DNA from: Thermoclostridium sp036562185
GTDB lineage: Bacteria; Bacillota; Clostridia; DSM-8532
Direction: 5' to 3'
Assembly (NCBI GenBank): GCA_036562185.1
Contig: DATCKN010000094.1
Span: forward strand, 12,931-76,930
Length of the DNA: 64,000 bases
Part shown: positions 26,814 to 36,920 of the stretch, piece by piece
Numbering within the stretch: position 1 is the stretch's first letter
Layout: every line of letters starts with the position of its first letter
Program-made: the position numbers and the translations under genes
Notes under the pieces: model-generated
The model's database searches: none
The model's input: only the letters and a program-made list of their open reading frames with translations
What the model was told of the DNA's origin: nothing

Positions 26814-29800
26814 CTATTCTATACTTTCACGAATGGTATCATCGATTACAACTTCATGCTTGAAAACAGGCTTGATACGAAGCTTGAAACTGATATTGCT
26901 TTCATTTAGCTGGTATTTCGGTGAAAGCCGTGGTCCACAGCTGTTGGAGCCCACTCCGCTCATGGCATAGTCGATGTGCACAATGGTTTCGGGCAGTTTC
27001 TTAAGCTCGTGGGGGTGCATTGCCTGTGTAAGGTTTTCAGGTGTGTAGTGGGACGCGTTGAATGAAAAGTCATCCATTCCCACAAATAAAAGCCCGGCGC
27101 CTAAAGCGTTCGTGACCAAAGCCCATTCTGTACCGTAATGGCTGCCGTTTTCCTGGGGGTACAGGTAGTCTTCATGCATATCGGATACAGTTGATTCAAA
27201 CCTTCCCTTATAAGTGCTTCTGTGCTTGTCAATGTAGCTTTCATGCGGGCCGTAGCCAAAAAACTCCACATATTCATTGCCGCGGGGCATAACCAGCTTC
27301 AGGCCGTACCGTGGAAGGAAGGGAAGATTTTCCCGCACCTGGACATTATTCTCCAGGAATATATCGCCGCTGCCATAAATGGTCCAGGTTGCTGTGCCTT
27401 TCAGTACAGGCAATTGGGTATAAGAGCCTAGCGAATATGTGGTTTTAATGGAGACAGAATTGTCCTTCTGATCAATAATCTCAACACTATAAGTGTGATT
27501 TTTAAGGCGATCGTAACCGTATTTCATCCATTCTGTTTTTTCGTTTCTGTCATTGTCGGTCGGTGCACGCCATACTGTAAATGAAGGTTTTTCACAAATA
27601 AGATCAACACCGGCATTCTGTAATTTGGTGAAACAACCGTCAACCAGGCTGAATTCGTATTCGAAATTCCTGCCGGTCAGTTTGATACTTTCTTCATTTT
27701 TTAATATACTGACAAATGGCGGTGCTTTAATTGTAATTTTCTCCAACGGCTCTAAAGGAAGTTCAAATTGAGCAAATGCCACTTCATATCCTTTCTTTGC
27801 CCATACAGTGTCTTTTGACAAGGTATAGAAGATGCGGACAAAATACCTTCCATCCGACCTATCAGGGAGGTTATAGCCAAGAGTCACTGTTTTTGACTCG
27901 TGCGGGGCAACATTCAGTTCGTAAACAGTACCCGAATCGGTTATATTGCCGTTTTTTTCAACAACCCAGTTCAAACACAGGTGGGACAGGTCAATAAAGT
28001 CATAGAGGTTTGTAATTTTAAACTCACCTGACTTAAGGTCCACTGCTTCTGTCCTAACCGGCGCTATAACATTTTTCAGTTCCAACAGGCCTGTATGAGG
28101 CCTGCGATCGGGATAAACAAGGCCGTCTATACAGAAGTTGCCGTCATTCGGCTCGTCATTAAAGTCGCCTCCGTAGGCATAGTAAGTTATTCCGTCGGGT
28201 GTTTGCGTTTTAATTCCGTGATCGGTCCATTCCCAGACAAAACCGCCCGACAGCCTTGGGTATTTGTATATCAGATCCCAGTAATCCTTTAAATCACCCG
28301 GGCCGTTACCCATAGCATGGGAGTACTCACAGAGCACGTGCGGCCTTTTTTCATCTTCCATTTTCAAAAATGTATTTTCAAGCCACTCCACACTGGCGTA
28401 CATGTTGCTGTAAACATCAAGGCAGGAGTTGTCAGGATCGGCTTTTAATACCTCATTGTTAAATGCACCTTCATAGTGGATAAGCCGGCTTTTATCCCTG
28501 TTCTTTGTCCACTCTGCCATTTTTCTGTGATTTGGACCGAAGCCCGATTCGTTGCCAAGAGACCACATAACAATACAGGGATGGTTTTTATCCCGTTCCA
28601 CCATACGCTGCATTCTGTCCAAAAAGGCTTCCGCATATGAGGGATCCTTTGATAACATGCAAAAGTCTCCGGCCCTGTGGACACCATGGCACTCAAGATC
28701 GGCTTCGTCTATTATGTAAAAACCCAATTCATTGCATAGTTCCAAAAATCTTGGATCATTGGGATAGTGGGATGTCCTGATTGCATTTATGTTATGCCTT
28801 TTCATTAAAATTAGATCTTTTTTAATATGATCGAGAGGTGTGGTATGTCCGAGCTCCGGGTGGGAGTCGTGTCTGTTAACACCCTTGAATTTAACGGGTT
28901 TTCCGTTAATATGTATTACAGAATCAATAATTTCTGTTTTTATTAATCCGAATTTCTGCAGGATTATTTCATTATTGTGATAGAAAATCAACTGATACAG
29001 GTTCGGCGTTTCAGCACTCCAAAGGCAGGCATTTTCAATTGTAAACCCGAAAGAATCAGTCTGTGAAAGATTCATAGTTTTGTCATATATCTCATTGCCG
29101 TTAATATCTTTAACAACCACCCTGACAGAGTATGTTCGGGTATTTGGGATATCAGGATCCTTAAACTCAATTTCGCATTGAACGGTGGCTTTAGAGTAAT
29201 TTTCATCAAGATTTGTCTTAATGAAGAAATCCCTGATGTGGCACTTGTCCCGGTATAATACGTATACATCCCTGAATATCCCCGAATGCCGCCACATGTC
29301 CTGATCCTCCAGGTAACTTCCGTCACACCATTTCAATACCATCACAGCTATGCGGTTCAAACCCGGTTTTAAATACGGTGTGATTAGAAATTCCGAAGTC
29401 ATATGGCTGACCTGGCTGTATCCGACCTCTTTACCGTTAATCCAGAGGTAAAAACATGAATTTACCCCTTCAAAAAGCAGGTATGCATCTTTTTCGTCCA
29501 GGTTTTTATCTACGTAAAAATCCCGGATATAAATGCCCGCAGGGTTTTCATTGGGTACATACGGGGGATCACAGGGGTATGGATAGGTAACGTTTGTATA
29601 ATTGGGTATGTCATAACCGTGCATTTGCCAGTTGGACGGTACAGGGATTGAATCATAGCCGTCACAGGAGAAGTTTTCGTTGTAGAACCCGTCTTCCACT
29701 TTATAAACGCTCGGATAATACTTAAAATTCCATACTCCGTTAAGGGACTGGTAATAGTCCGATGTGCCACGAACGCCCCTGAGCGCATTATTGTATGACT

Positions 29801-29885
29801 CATATGGGATAAAATAAGCCCGTGGTTTTTCACAATTTACATGCAGTACCGAAGGATTCTCCCAATATTTTTTTACAGGCAGCAA
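26814..29885 (-). CDS. lacZ: GH2 beta-galactosidase (LacZ type)
   Basis: TTG start at 29885 with GGAGGTG six bases upstream; 1023 residues, the normal length of large LacZ-type enzymes. Order: jelly-roll sugar-binding domain, Ig-like domain, TIM barrel with the acid/base Glu in VMWSLGNESGFG and nucleophile Glu in VLCEYSHAMGNGPG, second Ig-like domain, and the C-terminal beta-supersandwich (Bgal_small_N) with APTDNDRNEKTEW and GTEWALVTN. No signal peptide, so it cleaves terminal beta-galactosides in the cytoplasm, fitting the galactan side chains of pectin handled by nearby genes. It diverges from glgA; the shared region has a long inverted repeat and a plausible promoter. Confidence 0.95.
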   Translation of the reverse strand: MLPVKKYWENPSVLHVNCEKPRAYFIPYESYNNALRGVRGTSDYYQSLNGVWNFKYYPSVYKVEDGFYNENFSCDGYDSIPVPSNWQMHGYDIPNYTNVTYPYPCDPPYVPNENPAGIYIRDFYVDKNLDEKDAYLLFEGVNSCFYLWINGKEVGYSQVSHMTSEFLITPYLKPGLNRIAVMVLKWCDGSYLEDQDMWRHSGIFRDVYVLYRDKCHIRDFFIKTNLDENYSKATVQCEIEFKDPDIPNTRTYSVRVVVKDINGNEIYDKTMNLSQTDSFGFTIENACLWSAETPNLYQLIFYHNNEIILQKFGLIKTEIIDSVIHINGKPVKFKGVNRHDSHPELGHTTPLDHIKKDLILMKRHNINAIRTSHYPNDPRFLELCNELGFYIIDEADLECHGVHRAGDFCMLSKDPSYAEAFLDRMQRMVERDKNHPCIVMWSLGNESGFGPNHRKMAEWTKNRDKSRLIHYEGAFNNEVLKADPDNSCLDVYSNMYASVEWLENTFLKMEDEKRPHVLCEYSHAMGNGPGDLKDYWDLIYKYPRLSGGFVWEWTDHGIKTQTPDGITYYAYGGDFNDEPNDGNFCIDGLVYPDRRPHTGLLELKNVIAPVRTEAVDLKSGEFKITNLYDFIDLSHLCLNWVVEKNGNITDSGTVYELNVAPHESKTVTLGYNLPDRSDGRYFVRIFYTLSKDTVWAKKGYEVAFAQFELPLEPLEKITIKAPPFVSILKNEESIKLTGRNFEYEFSLVDGCFTKLQNAGVDLICEKPSFTVWRAPTDNDRNEKTEWMKYGYDRLKNHTYSVEIIDQKDNSVSIKTTYSLGSYTQLPVLKGTATWTIYGSGDIFLENNVQVRENLPFLPRYGLKLVMPRGNEYVEFFGYGPHESYIDKHRSTYKGRFESTVSDMHEDYLYPQENGSHYGTEWALVTNALGAGLLFVGMDDFSFNASHYTPENLTQAMHPHELKKLPETIVHIDYAMSGVGSNSCGPRLSPKYQLNESNISFKLRIKPVFKHEVVIDDTIRESIE

Positions 29886-29932
29886 TTAAAACACCTCCAA
29901 AGCACAAACTAATAAAGAAAGCATTTTACTCT

Positions 29933-29961
29933 ATAGTATAGCAACCGGAGAAATTAAGCAA
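29933..29961 (-). promoter_or_regulatory. possible promoter of beta-galactosidase gene
   Basis: On the minus strand TTGCTT (29961-29956) and TACTAT (29938-29933) are 17 bases apart. One arm of the inverted repeat at 29943-30011 falls in the spacer. Confidence 0.4.
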
Positions 29962-30011
29962 GTGATTACACTTCTTGCATGCGTTGAAATTAATAAGACA
30001 TTTCTCCGGTT
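29943..30011. promoter_or_regulatory. inverted repeat between divergent lacZ and glgA
   Basis: AACCGGAGAAAT (29943-29954) and ATTTCTCCGGTT (30000-30011) are perfect 12-bp inverted copies with a 45-base spacer. Such widely spaced half-sites can support DNA looping by a regulator or form a large hairpin. Confidence 0.5.
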
Positions 30012-30069
30012 TAAATACTGCTAAATTCTGGAACAATAAATTTGTACCAATTTATAGGAGGTTTTAGAA

Positions 30070-31524
30070 ATGAGAATCTGGTTTCCGGTATCTGAGGCAA
30101 CCCCATTTGCAAAAACAGGCGGCCTTGCCGATGTGGCAGGCTCACTCCCAAAGGCTTTAAGAAAACTTGGCATTGATATTCGTGTTGTTATGCCTAAATA
30201 CAGCCAGATACCACAGCAGTATGTGAACAAAATGAGCTTTATCGGATACACATATGTAAATCTCACATGGAGGCGTGAATACTGCGGTATATTCAAACTC
30301 GTACATGATGATGTTCCGTTCTATTTTCTCGATAATGAACGGTATTTCAACCGTGAATGGTATTATGGCCAGGTGGATGACGGTGAAAGATTTACTTTTT
30401 TCTGCAAGGCAATATTGGAAGTCCTTCCTGTTATAGACTTCAAACCTTATATAATTCATTGCAATGACTGGCAGACAGGCCTTTGCAGCGTCCTCCTTGA
30501 CGCACACTACAGGTATTACAGGAACAGAGGCTTTTACCAGTACATGCACACTGTTATGACTATTCATAACCTGAAATATCAGGGGATTTTCCCGAAGAAT
30601 ATGATGGATGAGATTATTGGCCTCGGATGGGAATATTTTCACATTGACGGAGTGGAGTTTTATGACAACATAAATTTTCTTAAAGCCGGAATAGCTTACT
30701 CCACGAAAATTACAACCGTCAGTAAAACTTATGCCGAAGAGATAAAAACCGAATTTTACGGGGAAAAGTTATCCGGAATCCTTAGAAAACGCTCGAAGGA
30801 TATTCATGGAATATTAAACGGAATTGACTATGACGAAAACAATCCCCAGACTGATTCACGGATATATGTGCCTTTTTCAATGAGCAGCCTGGAAAATAAA
30901 CAAAGGAATAAAGCTCTGCTTCAAAAGGAAACAGGGCTTGATGTAAATCCTGAAACACCCTTGATAGGAATTGTTTCAAGGCTTGTTGCTCAAAAAGGCC
31001 TGGATTTGATTGACAGGATGATTGCAGAACTTTTGGGAATGGATCTTCAGCTGATAGTTCTTGGAACAGGTGAAAAAAAGTATGAGGATATGTTCCGGTG
31101 GGCCCAGGGAGCTTTCAGGGGTAAAATGTCGGCAAACATATACTATGATCCTGTTCTGGCTCAAAAAATATACGCAGGATGCGATATGTTCCTTATGCCG
31201 TCTCTTTTTGAACCGTGCGGTCTGGGGCAATTATACAGCATGCGGTACGGAACCGTTCCCATTGTCAGGGAGACCGGCGGGCTAAAGGATACGGTGATCC
31301 CATATAATGAGTATACAGGGGAGGGAACGGGTTTTACCTTTGCAAATTTCAATGCTCATGAAATGAAGGATGCGGTGATAAGGGCAATACGAGTTTACAG
31401 GAACAAGCACAAATGGGAGGCAATAATGAAACGCTGTATGCAGCAGGATTTTAGCTGGGATAAGTCTGCCCGTGAATACAGCAATCTATATAATCAGATA
31501 TGCGATATTACGGTAACCAAATAA
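30070..31524 (+). CDS. glgA: glycogen synthase (ADP-glucose type, GT5)
   Basis: AGGAGGTTTTAGAA precedes the ATG. The 484 residues have the GT5 order: KTGGLADV (ADP-glucose-binding Lys at 15), HCNDWQTG with the conserved His-Asn-Asp, KAGIAYSTKITTVSKTYAEEI, GILNGIDYDENNP, and near the C terminus MPSLFEPCGLGQLYSMRYGTVP with the catalytic Glu. It extends alpha-1,4-glucan chains from ADP-glucose in the cytoplasm. No glgC, glgB or glgP lies adjacent, so the rest of glycogen synthesis is encoded elsewhere. Confidence 0.95.
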   Translation: MRIWFPVSEATPFAKTGGLADVAGSLPKALRKLGIDIRVVMPKYSQIPQQYVNKMSFIGYTYVNLTWRREYCGIFKLVHDDVPFYFLDNERYFNREWYYGQVDDGERFTFFCKAILEVLPVIDFKPYIIHCNDWQTGLCSVLLDAHYRYYRNRGFYQYMHTVMTIHNLKYQGIFPKNMMDEIIGLGWEYFHIDGVEFYDNINFLKAGIAYSTKITTVSKTYAEEIKTEFYGEKLSGILRKRSKDIHGILNGIDYDENNPQTDSRIYVPFSMSSLENKQRNKALLQKETGLDVNPETPLIGIVSRLVAQKGLDLIDRMIAELLGMDLQLIVLGTGEKKYEDMFRWAQGAFRGKMSANIYYDPVLAQKIYAGCDMFLMPSLFEPCGLGQLYSMRYGTVPIVRETGGLKDTVIPYNEYTGEGTGFTFANFNAHEMKDAVIRAIRVYRNKHKWEAIMKRCMQQDFSWDKSAREYSNLYNQICDITVTK

Positions 31525-31572
31525 CAGTTTTCGGCATAGGATATATCAGCTAATGTATGCGAGGTGATATAG

Positions 31573-31698
31573 ATGGGCGATTACTATGATAAAGGTTTTT
31601 TTGGCGGCTGGGAATGGATCATTATTATTATTCTGTTGATTATAATTTTCTGCCCCGATATCTTCAGTCCTAAGGGCAGATATTATGACAAATGTTAG
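31573..31698 (+). CDS. small single-span membrane protein
   Basis: A 41-residue frame with GAGGTGAT five bases before the ATG. It has an aromatic/Gly N terminus (MGDYYDKGFFGGWEW), one Ile/Leu-rich membrane helix, and a short tail with two Cys overall. The architecture recalls YjcZ-type sporulation mini-proteins, but no firm family match is claimed. A terminator follows at once, supporting a real short gene. Confidence 0.55.
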   Translation: MGDYYDKGFFGGWEWIIIIILLIIIFCPDIFSPKGRYYDKC

Positions 31699-31720
31699 TT
31701 CTGTCCGGCAGAAGTTAAAT

Positions 31721-31750
31721 GCCCCGCCAGGATAAGCGGGGCTGCTTTTA
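31721..31750 (+). terminator. terminator after small membrane protein
   Basis: GCCCCGC and GCGGGGC pair around an 8-base loop, then GCTTTTATT. Confidence 0.7.
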
Positions 31751-31795
31751 TTCTGATTAATCCTTGTCATATAAAACCAAAGCATTTGTGGCAGT

Positions 31796-32173
31796 TTACT
31801 TTCTGTCTTTCTTAGGTATAATCTCTATCCAATAGCCATCGGGATCATTGATGAAATATATTCCCATGGCTTTATTTTCATAACAGATTACCCCGTTCTT
31901 TTTATGGAGTTCGTAAGCTGCCTCCATATCATCAACTTCAAAGGCAAGGTGAAACTCATTGTCACCCAGGTTGTAAGGTTCTTTGCGGTCTCTGAGATAG
32001 GTTAGCTCAAGTCGATGATTTGTGACACCGTCACCTAAAAAAACAAGGATAAATTCACCATGAGCCGGTTCAATTCTTCGTGTTTCCTTAAGCCCAAGAT
32101 TTTCTTCATAAAATTTGAGGCTTTTATCCAGATCGAGGACATTGATATTGTTATGATTGAATGTAAACTGCAT
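31796..32173 (-). CDS. gloA: VOC-family lactoylglutathione lyase-like protein (glyoxalase I)
   Basis: GGGAGGTTTTATTT precedes the ATG. A 125-residue vicinal-oxygen-chelate protein with two beta-alpha-beta-beta-beta modules. Probable metal ligands are His7 (FNHNNINV), Glu in RLELTY, His in EFHLAFEV and Glu in YWIEIIP, which is the full glyoxalase I set. It would detoxify methylglyoxal adducts; as Clostridia generally lack glutathione, another thiol cofactor is likely. Monocistronic. Confidence 0.85.
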   Translation of the reverse strand: MQFTFNHNNINVLDLDKSLKFYEENLGLKETRRIEPAHGEFILVFLGDGVTNHRLELTYLRDRKEPYNLGDNEFHLAFEVDDMEAAYELHKKNGVICYENKAMGIYFINDPDGYWIEIIPKKDRK

Positions 32174-32451
32174 AAATAAAACCTCCCGGAATAAATTTTA
32201 TATATATTTTACCATTAAACAGCGGGAAAAAGTATAAGTTCTCTGAAAATTGATCTCCATTTTATAATGTAAGGTGCTGTTTTCCTGCTGAATATTTGTT
32301 CATGCTTTAATTTTAAGCAGACATGTTTCAAAAAAATACTGTATTATATTATACATACAGGTAATACAATATTTAGCTTTATGTTAAATTATGTTAGTAT
32401 GGAATGTACAATATAAAATAAATATTATAATAAACCCCGGAGGTCATTTCT

Positions 32452-33423
32452 ATGTTTGATGTTTTTAAAAAGTACCCACCCATTGTAGTTGAGGCCAAAA
32501 AGGCAAAATTTAAACCCGCTTATCCGCTTCAGCTTCTCATTTTTATCGGAGTACTTGTTGTGATTTCAATCATACAGTTAATTCCGCTGTTTATTTATGG
32601 AATTTTTGCCGGCGTCAGGGCAGTTATGAATAATGACATTCCAGCAAGCAATCCGGCTGAAATAATGGATTTTATGAATAGGGATTTGGTTTTGCCCATG
32701 CTTTTCAGCACTTGCATTATTACAATTATCGCAATATTATACTGCAGGTTTATAGAAAAACGCAGTTTGTATTCAATGGGATTTACAAAGGAAAAGGCAT
32801 TTGCCGATTATGGAATTGGGCTTGTAACGGGCTTTGTGATGCTAAGCGCCAGCGTCTTAATTTCATGGGCAACCGGAACTCTGAATTATAACGGTTTTAC
32901 TCTTGGCGACGGAATAGCAATGTTTTTCGTTTTTCTAATAGGGTTCATTATTCAGGGAATGAGTGAAGAGGTACTGCTAAGAGGCTACCTGATGATATCA
33001 ATTGCAGGCAGAAACTCCATTGCCCTGGCTGTGCTGACAAATTCGGTTATTTTCTCACTGATGCATCTCCAGAACAGCGGTATATCGGCCATTGGCATTC
33101 TGAACCTGATACTGTTCGGGATATTTGCATCACTGTATGTGCTGAAAACCAACAGCATCTGGGGCGCTTGCGCGGTACATACCATGTGGAATTTCGCGCA
33201 GGGAAACATTTTTGGTATAAAAGTGAGTGGTTTGGACACAACAGTATCAATGTTTTCATTTATTCCTTCAGGTAACGGCAAACTGTTAAACGGAGGAGAG
33301 TTTGGCCTTGAGGGCGGGCTTGCCGTTACAATTGTACTGTGTATATCAATTGTTGCAATAGTCCTGGTAAAGGCTCGGACAGAAAATTCAGAGCCTGAGC
33401 CGGCCGTTGGGCAGAACCTTTAA
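32452..33423 (+). CDS. CPBP-family intramembrane glutamic endopeptidase
   Basis: GGAGGTC precedes the ATG. A 323-residue membrane protein with about seven to eight helices. The CPBP (Abi, Rce1-like) motifs are complete: SEEVLLRGYLM (EExxxR, motif 1), FSLMHL (motif 2) and HTMWNF (motif 3). These residues form the active site of Rce1/MroQ-type proteases. Substrate unknown; relatives process peptides or protect against bacteriocins. No neighbouring peptide gene was found. Confidence 0.88.
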   Translation: MFDVFKKYPPIVVEAKKAKFKPAYPLQLLIFIGVLVVISIIQLIPLFIYGIFAGVRAVMNNDIPASNPAEIMDFMNRDLVLPMLFSTCIITIIAILYCRFIEKRSLYSMGFTKEKAFADYGIGLVTGFVMLSASVLISWATGTLNYNGFTLGDGIAMFFVFLIGFIIQGMSEEVLLRGYLMISIAGRNSIALAVLTNSVIFSLMHLQNSGISAIGILNLILFGIFASLYVLKTNSIWGACAVHTMWNFAQGNIFGIKVSGLDTTVSMFSFIPSGNGKLLNGGEFGLEGGLAVTIVLCISIVAIVLVKARTENSEPEPAVGQNL

Positions 33424-33454
33424 ATGTATTTGAAAATCGCTCCGGTTCTGTTCC

Positions 33455-33483
33455 TTGAGGATGATTTTTAATTCTGCTATAAT
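33455..33483 (+). promoter_or_regulatory. promoter of HEAT-repeat gene
   Basis: TTGAGG (33455-33460) and TATAAT (33478-33483) have a 17-base spacer, about 110 bases before the start codon. Confidence 0.6.
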
Positions 33484-33595
33484 CCTTTTATCAAAAATCC
33501 CTATGCCGCTGTAATAGGGGCAAAACAACCATGCCCCACAAGTTTTTTACCGTGGCCGGCATTTGCAATATGCTTTTAATAAGCGGAGGTAAATT

Positions 33596-34456
33596 ATGCT
33601 TAATCTTAAAGAAATACTGACTGACAGTTATTGCATGGCAATTCGCAACCACTTCGGGAATGATTCCGAAAATGAGATGAGAAAACTTTCTGTTGAAAAA
33701 CAGGAACTGGAGATGTACAGACAATTGGATCAATATCAGGATGAAAAAGACAGAGTAATGCGGGAATGGGCAGACACTCCTGTTGAGGAGCTTGACGGGG
33801 CAACTCCGTCAGATTTGATAAATAATATGGGAGAGTTTGAAGATGTTTTTGATCTGTTTCTGTACATGGCGGAAAATGCTGATGATGAGGTTCCCCAGGT
33901 TTTAATCGAAAGACTTAAAAGCTTTAAAGGTGAAGCCATATCCGCTCTCGCAGATATTGCCAGTTCCCGTATGGAAAGCCAAAACACCGACGTTGTTTTT
34001 ATCGCAGCCGTATCAGCTTTAGGTAACTTTAAGGATACAGACGCCGTTCAGTCATTGATTGATATGGCTTATAAAGCTGGCAACAGCCCGGAACTGGATC
34101 ATATCGAAGAAGCATTAAAGAATGCAGGTGCCTGCACAATTGAGCCAATACTTGAAGCCCTTGAGGGCAGGAAAATAGGCAACGTGGAAAAAATGCTGCT
34201 GTATGTACTGGCATCTGTTGGCGCAAACCACAAGGATGACAGAATATATCAGAAGCTTAGGCTGGCTTTCAGGACACTGGAAGACAAAATGCCTGCTGTC
34301 ATCTGCTTTAATGTATATGGTGACGGACGGGCAATTCCGATGCTGAGGGGATATCTCGAAAGAAACAGCAAAATGGAAAAAGCCTTATTTTATGAAATTG
34401 TGGGTACTATCAGGAACCTTGGAGGAATAACCGAAGAATTTCTAAGATTATATTGA
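33596..34456 (+). CDS. HEAT-repeat domain protein
   Basis: A 286-residue soluble protein with GCGGAGG before the ATG. The N-terminal 70 residues are charged helices; from about 70 onward there are repeated helical pairs such as VVFIAAVSALGNFKDTDAVQSLIDMA and AIPMLRGYLERNSKMEKALFYEIVGTIRNLGG, typical of HEAT/PBS-lyase-like repeats used for protein binding. No catalytic motif. It is followed 100 bases later by helD, likely in one transcript, since no terminator is seen between. Confidence 0.75.
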   Translation: MLNLKEILTDSYCMAIRNHFGNDSENEMRKLSVEKQELEMYRQLDQYQDEKDRVMREWADTPVEELDGATPSDLINNMGEFEDVFDLFLYMAENADDEVPQVLIERLKSFKGEAISALADIASSRMESQNTDVVFIAAVSALGNFKDTDAVQSLIDMAYKAGNSPELDHIEEALKNAGACTIEPILEALEGRKIGNVEKMLLYVLASVGANHKDDRIYQKLRLAFRTLEDKMPAVICFNVYGDGRAIPMLRGYLERNSKMEKALFYEIVGTIRNLGGITEEFLRLY

Positions 34457-34556
34457 TATTTGGCTGCCCGAGCTATATATTTCATATTAAACCGATTTAT
34501 CCGTAAAATCAGCAAAAACAGGCAACACTTAAAAATTATATTAGCGGAGGGGAAGT

Positions 34557-36800
34557 ATGCAGGACAGGGACAGGGTATATGAAGAAAAAAGACTTGGCAG
34601 AACCCTTGAAGAAATAGATCGCCAATTGCAGCAAATGTATGCGATAGAAAAAGCTTTTGTAAATAATATGCGTACAACGTATAAAAATATGTGGGAAGAT
34701 GTGGAAGGCGCGCCGAATGATTTGCAGGACATGGATCAGCTTGTTCTGGCAAAGCTTTATCTCGATGAAATGAGAAACCTTGAAACAACGTACAAAAGCG
34801 CTGAAGAAAGAATAGTGCGGCTCCGCAAGATGCAAAACAGTCCTTATTTTGCGAGAATAGACTTTATAGAGGACAATCAGAGCGATATTGAACAGATATA
34901 CATTGGTATTTCTATGGTTCAGAATGAAGAAACCCTTGAAATATTCGTATATGATTGGAGAGCTCCGATATCAAGCATGTTCTATGACTACGACAAAGGC
35001 AGGGCTGGGTTTGATACGCCTTCGGGGCGAATTGAAGGAGAACTGGTTCTGAAAAGGCAGTTCAGGATAGAAAAAGGCAAGATAAAATTCATGTTTGATT
35101 CAGAGATAAAAATTGATGATGACATACTGCAGGAAGTATTGAGCCAGAGCAAAGATGAGAAAATGAAAACAATTGTTACCAGCATACAGCGGGAACAAAA
35201 CAAGGCTATAAGGGATGAGGGGCATAAATTGCTGATAGTGGAAGGCCCTGCAGGAAGCGGAAAGACCTCCATAGCCCTGCACCGTGTAGCGTATCTTCTG
35301 TACCGTTACAGGAACAGTATTTCCAACGACAGTGTGGTCATATTGTCGCCCAATGAAATGTTTAATGATTATATTTCGGAAGTCCTGCCCGAACTGGGTG
35401 AGGAAAATGTGAGACAGACAACTTTCATGGAGTTTGCAAAAAGTTTTCTGAAATCAAATTTAATGATAACCGATTTAAATGAGCAGATGGAGTATATTCT
35501 GAGCCATAAAGGCAGCGAAGAATATAATGTAAGGGCAAAATCCATCAGGTACAAATCATCGATGGATTTTTTGAGAAAGCTTGAGGAGTATACGAGGTAT
35601 CTGTACAATAACCCATGGAAGTTTGAGGACATTGAATCAAACAATAAGATGATTATATCAGCCAAAGAACAGGAAGAGCTTTTCCGCAGTGATTATGCCT
35701 ACCTTCCGCTGATACCAAGGCTGAAGAAAGTAAAAAGCCGTGTCCTGTACCTTATAAAGCAGCAGGAATATAAGGAGATCAGCGAGCTGTATGAAAAATT
35801 AATGAAAGACCCGGCAATGTCAGATATGAAACCTCATGAAAAGAGAAAAATTGCCGTAAGAACGGTTTTAAAACAGTTTAAGCCACTGCGCGATAAGGTA
35901 AGGCATATTGGAATGATCTCTGTAACGGATGTTTACACGAAAATGTTTGATGGTTCATATATATTGGATGAAGAGCTTTCGGATGTGGCAATGTTTACTT
36001 TGGAGCAGCTTAGCCAGGGCATACTGCTTTATGAGGACCTTGCGCCGGTATTGTATTTAAAGGGAAAATTACATGGGGTACCCCGCAAGGAGCATATCCG
36101 GCATGTTGTTGTGGACGAAGCGCAGGACTATACACCACTTCAGATGGAAATAATCCGTGAATTGTTTCCTTCAAGTAATTTTACTGTAGTCGGCGATTTG
36201 AACCAAAGTCTTAACCCTTATGCCAATATCGGAAATACCGGGGATTTGGCAGATATTTTCCGGACTCAGAGTGTATCACATATAAAGTTAAGTAAAAGTT
36301 ACCGCTCTACACGTGAAATTACTGAATTTGTAAATTATATTGCGGGGATTGAAGCTGAAGCCGGGGTAATAAACAGAAGCGGGCAGTTGCCGTCGGTTCA
36401 GGTGGTAAAGTCTGTGGACGAGTGTATAGAGGGGATGAAAAAGGATATAAAAAAGGAGATCTACAATGGTTACAGGTCTGTTGCGGTAATTGCCAGGACC
36501 AGGCAAGAGGCCGAAATGGTATACAGAAGTTTGTCTGGATCCATTGCCTGTAATCTTGTTGTTCAATCTGAAACGGCTTTTCCGCGGGGGGTAACTGTAA
36601 TGCCGTCATACCTGTCAAAAGGGCTGGAGTTTGATGTGGTCTTTGTATTAAACCTTGATAATCCATATACAGGGGAAGAAGAAAGGAATATGTTTTACAC
36701 AATATGCAGCAGGGCATTGCACAGGCTTTATATATATACATTAAACAAGCTTCCGGAGTACATGGATGATATACCCGGAGAATCTTTTATGCTGGGCTGA
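34557..36800 (+). CDS. helD: HelD-like UvrD-family helicase (RNA polymerase recycling)
   Basis: GGAGGGGAAGT precedes the ATG; 747 residues. The N terminus is a long coiled coil (about 1-100), as in HelD, then superfamily-1 ATPase motifs: GPAGSGKTSIALHRV (Walker A, about residue 231), VVVDEAQDYTP (Walker B), VGDLNQSLNP (motif III), LSKSYRSTREI (motif IV) and VMPSYLSKGLEFDVVFVLN (motif V). HelD inserts arm domains into RNA polymerase and releases stalled complexes using ATP. UvrD/PcrA would lack this N-terminal coiled coil, which favours HelD. Confidence 0.9.
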   Translation: MQDRDRVYEEKRLGRTLEEIDRQLQQMYAIEKAFVNNMRTTYKNMWEDVEGAPNDLQDMDQLVLAKLYLDEMRNLETTYKSAEERIVRLRKMQNSPYFARIDFIEDNQSDIEQIYIGISMVQNEETLEIFVYDWRAPISSMFYDYDKGRAGFDTPSGRIEGELVLKRQFRIEKGKIKFMFDSEIKIDDDILQEVLSQSKDEKMKTIVTSIQREQNKAIRDEGHKLLIVEGPAGSGKTSIALHRVAYLLYRYRNSISNDSVVILSPNEMFNDYISEVLPELGEENVRQTTFMEFAKSFLKSNLMITDLNEQMEYILSHKGSEEYNVRAKSIRYKSSMDFLRKLEEYTRYLYNNPWKFEDIESNNKMIISAKEQEELFRSDYAYLPLIPRLKKVKSRVLYLIKQQEYKEISELYEKLMKDPAMSDMKPHEKRKIAVRTVLKQFKPLRDKVRHIGMISVTDVYTKMFDGSYILDEELSDVAMFTLEQLSQGILLYEDLAPVLYLKGKLHGVPRKEHIRHVVVDEAQDYTPLQMEIIRELFPSSNFTVVGDLNQSLNPYANIGNTGDLADIFRTQSVSHIKLSKSYRSTREITEFVNYIAGIEAEAGVINRSGQLPSVQVVKSVDECIEGMKKDIKKEIYNGYRSVAVIARTRQEAEMVYRSLSGSIACNLVVQSETAFPRGVTVMPSYLSKGLEFDVVFVLNLDNPYTGEEERNMFYTICSRALHRLYIYTLNKLPEYMDDIPGESFMLG

Positions 36801-36920
36801 CTGCCCGGACAGGTAACGTGTTTAAGACAATAAAATATCCCTTGAAAGCATTTCCTATTAAGGGTATCATAAAGACATAAATGTGATAAAAGAACCATGA
36901 ACAGGAGGTTATAAAATTAA

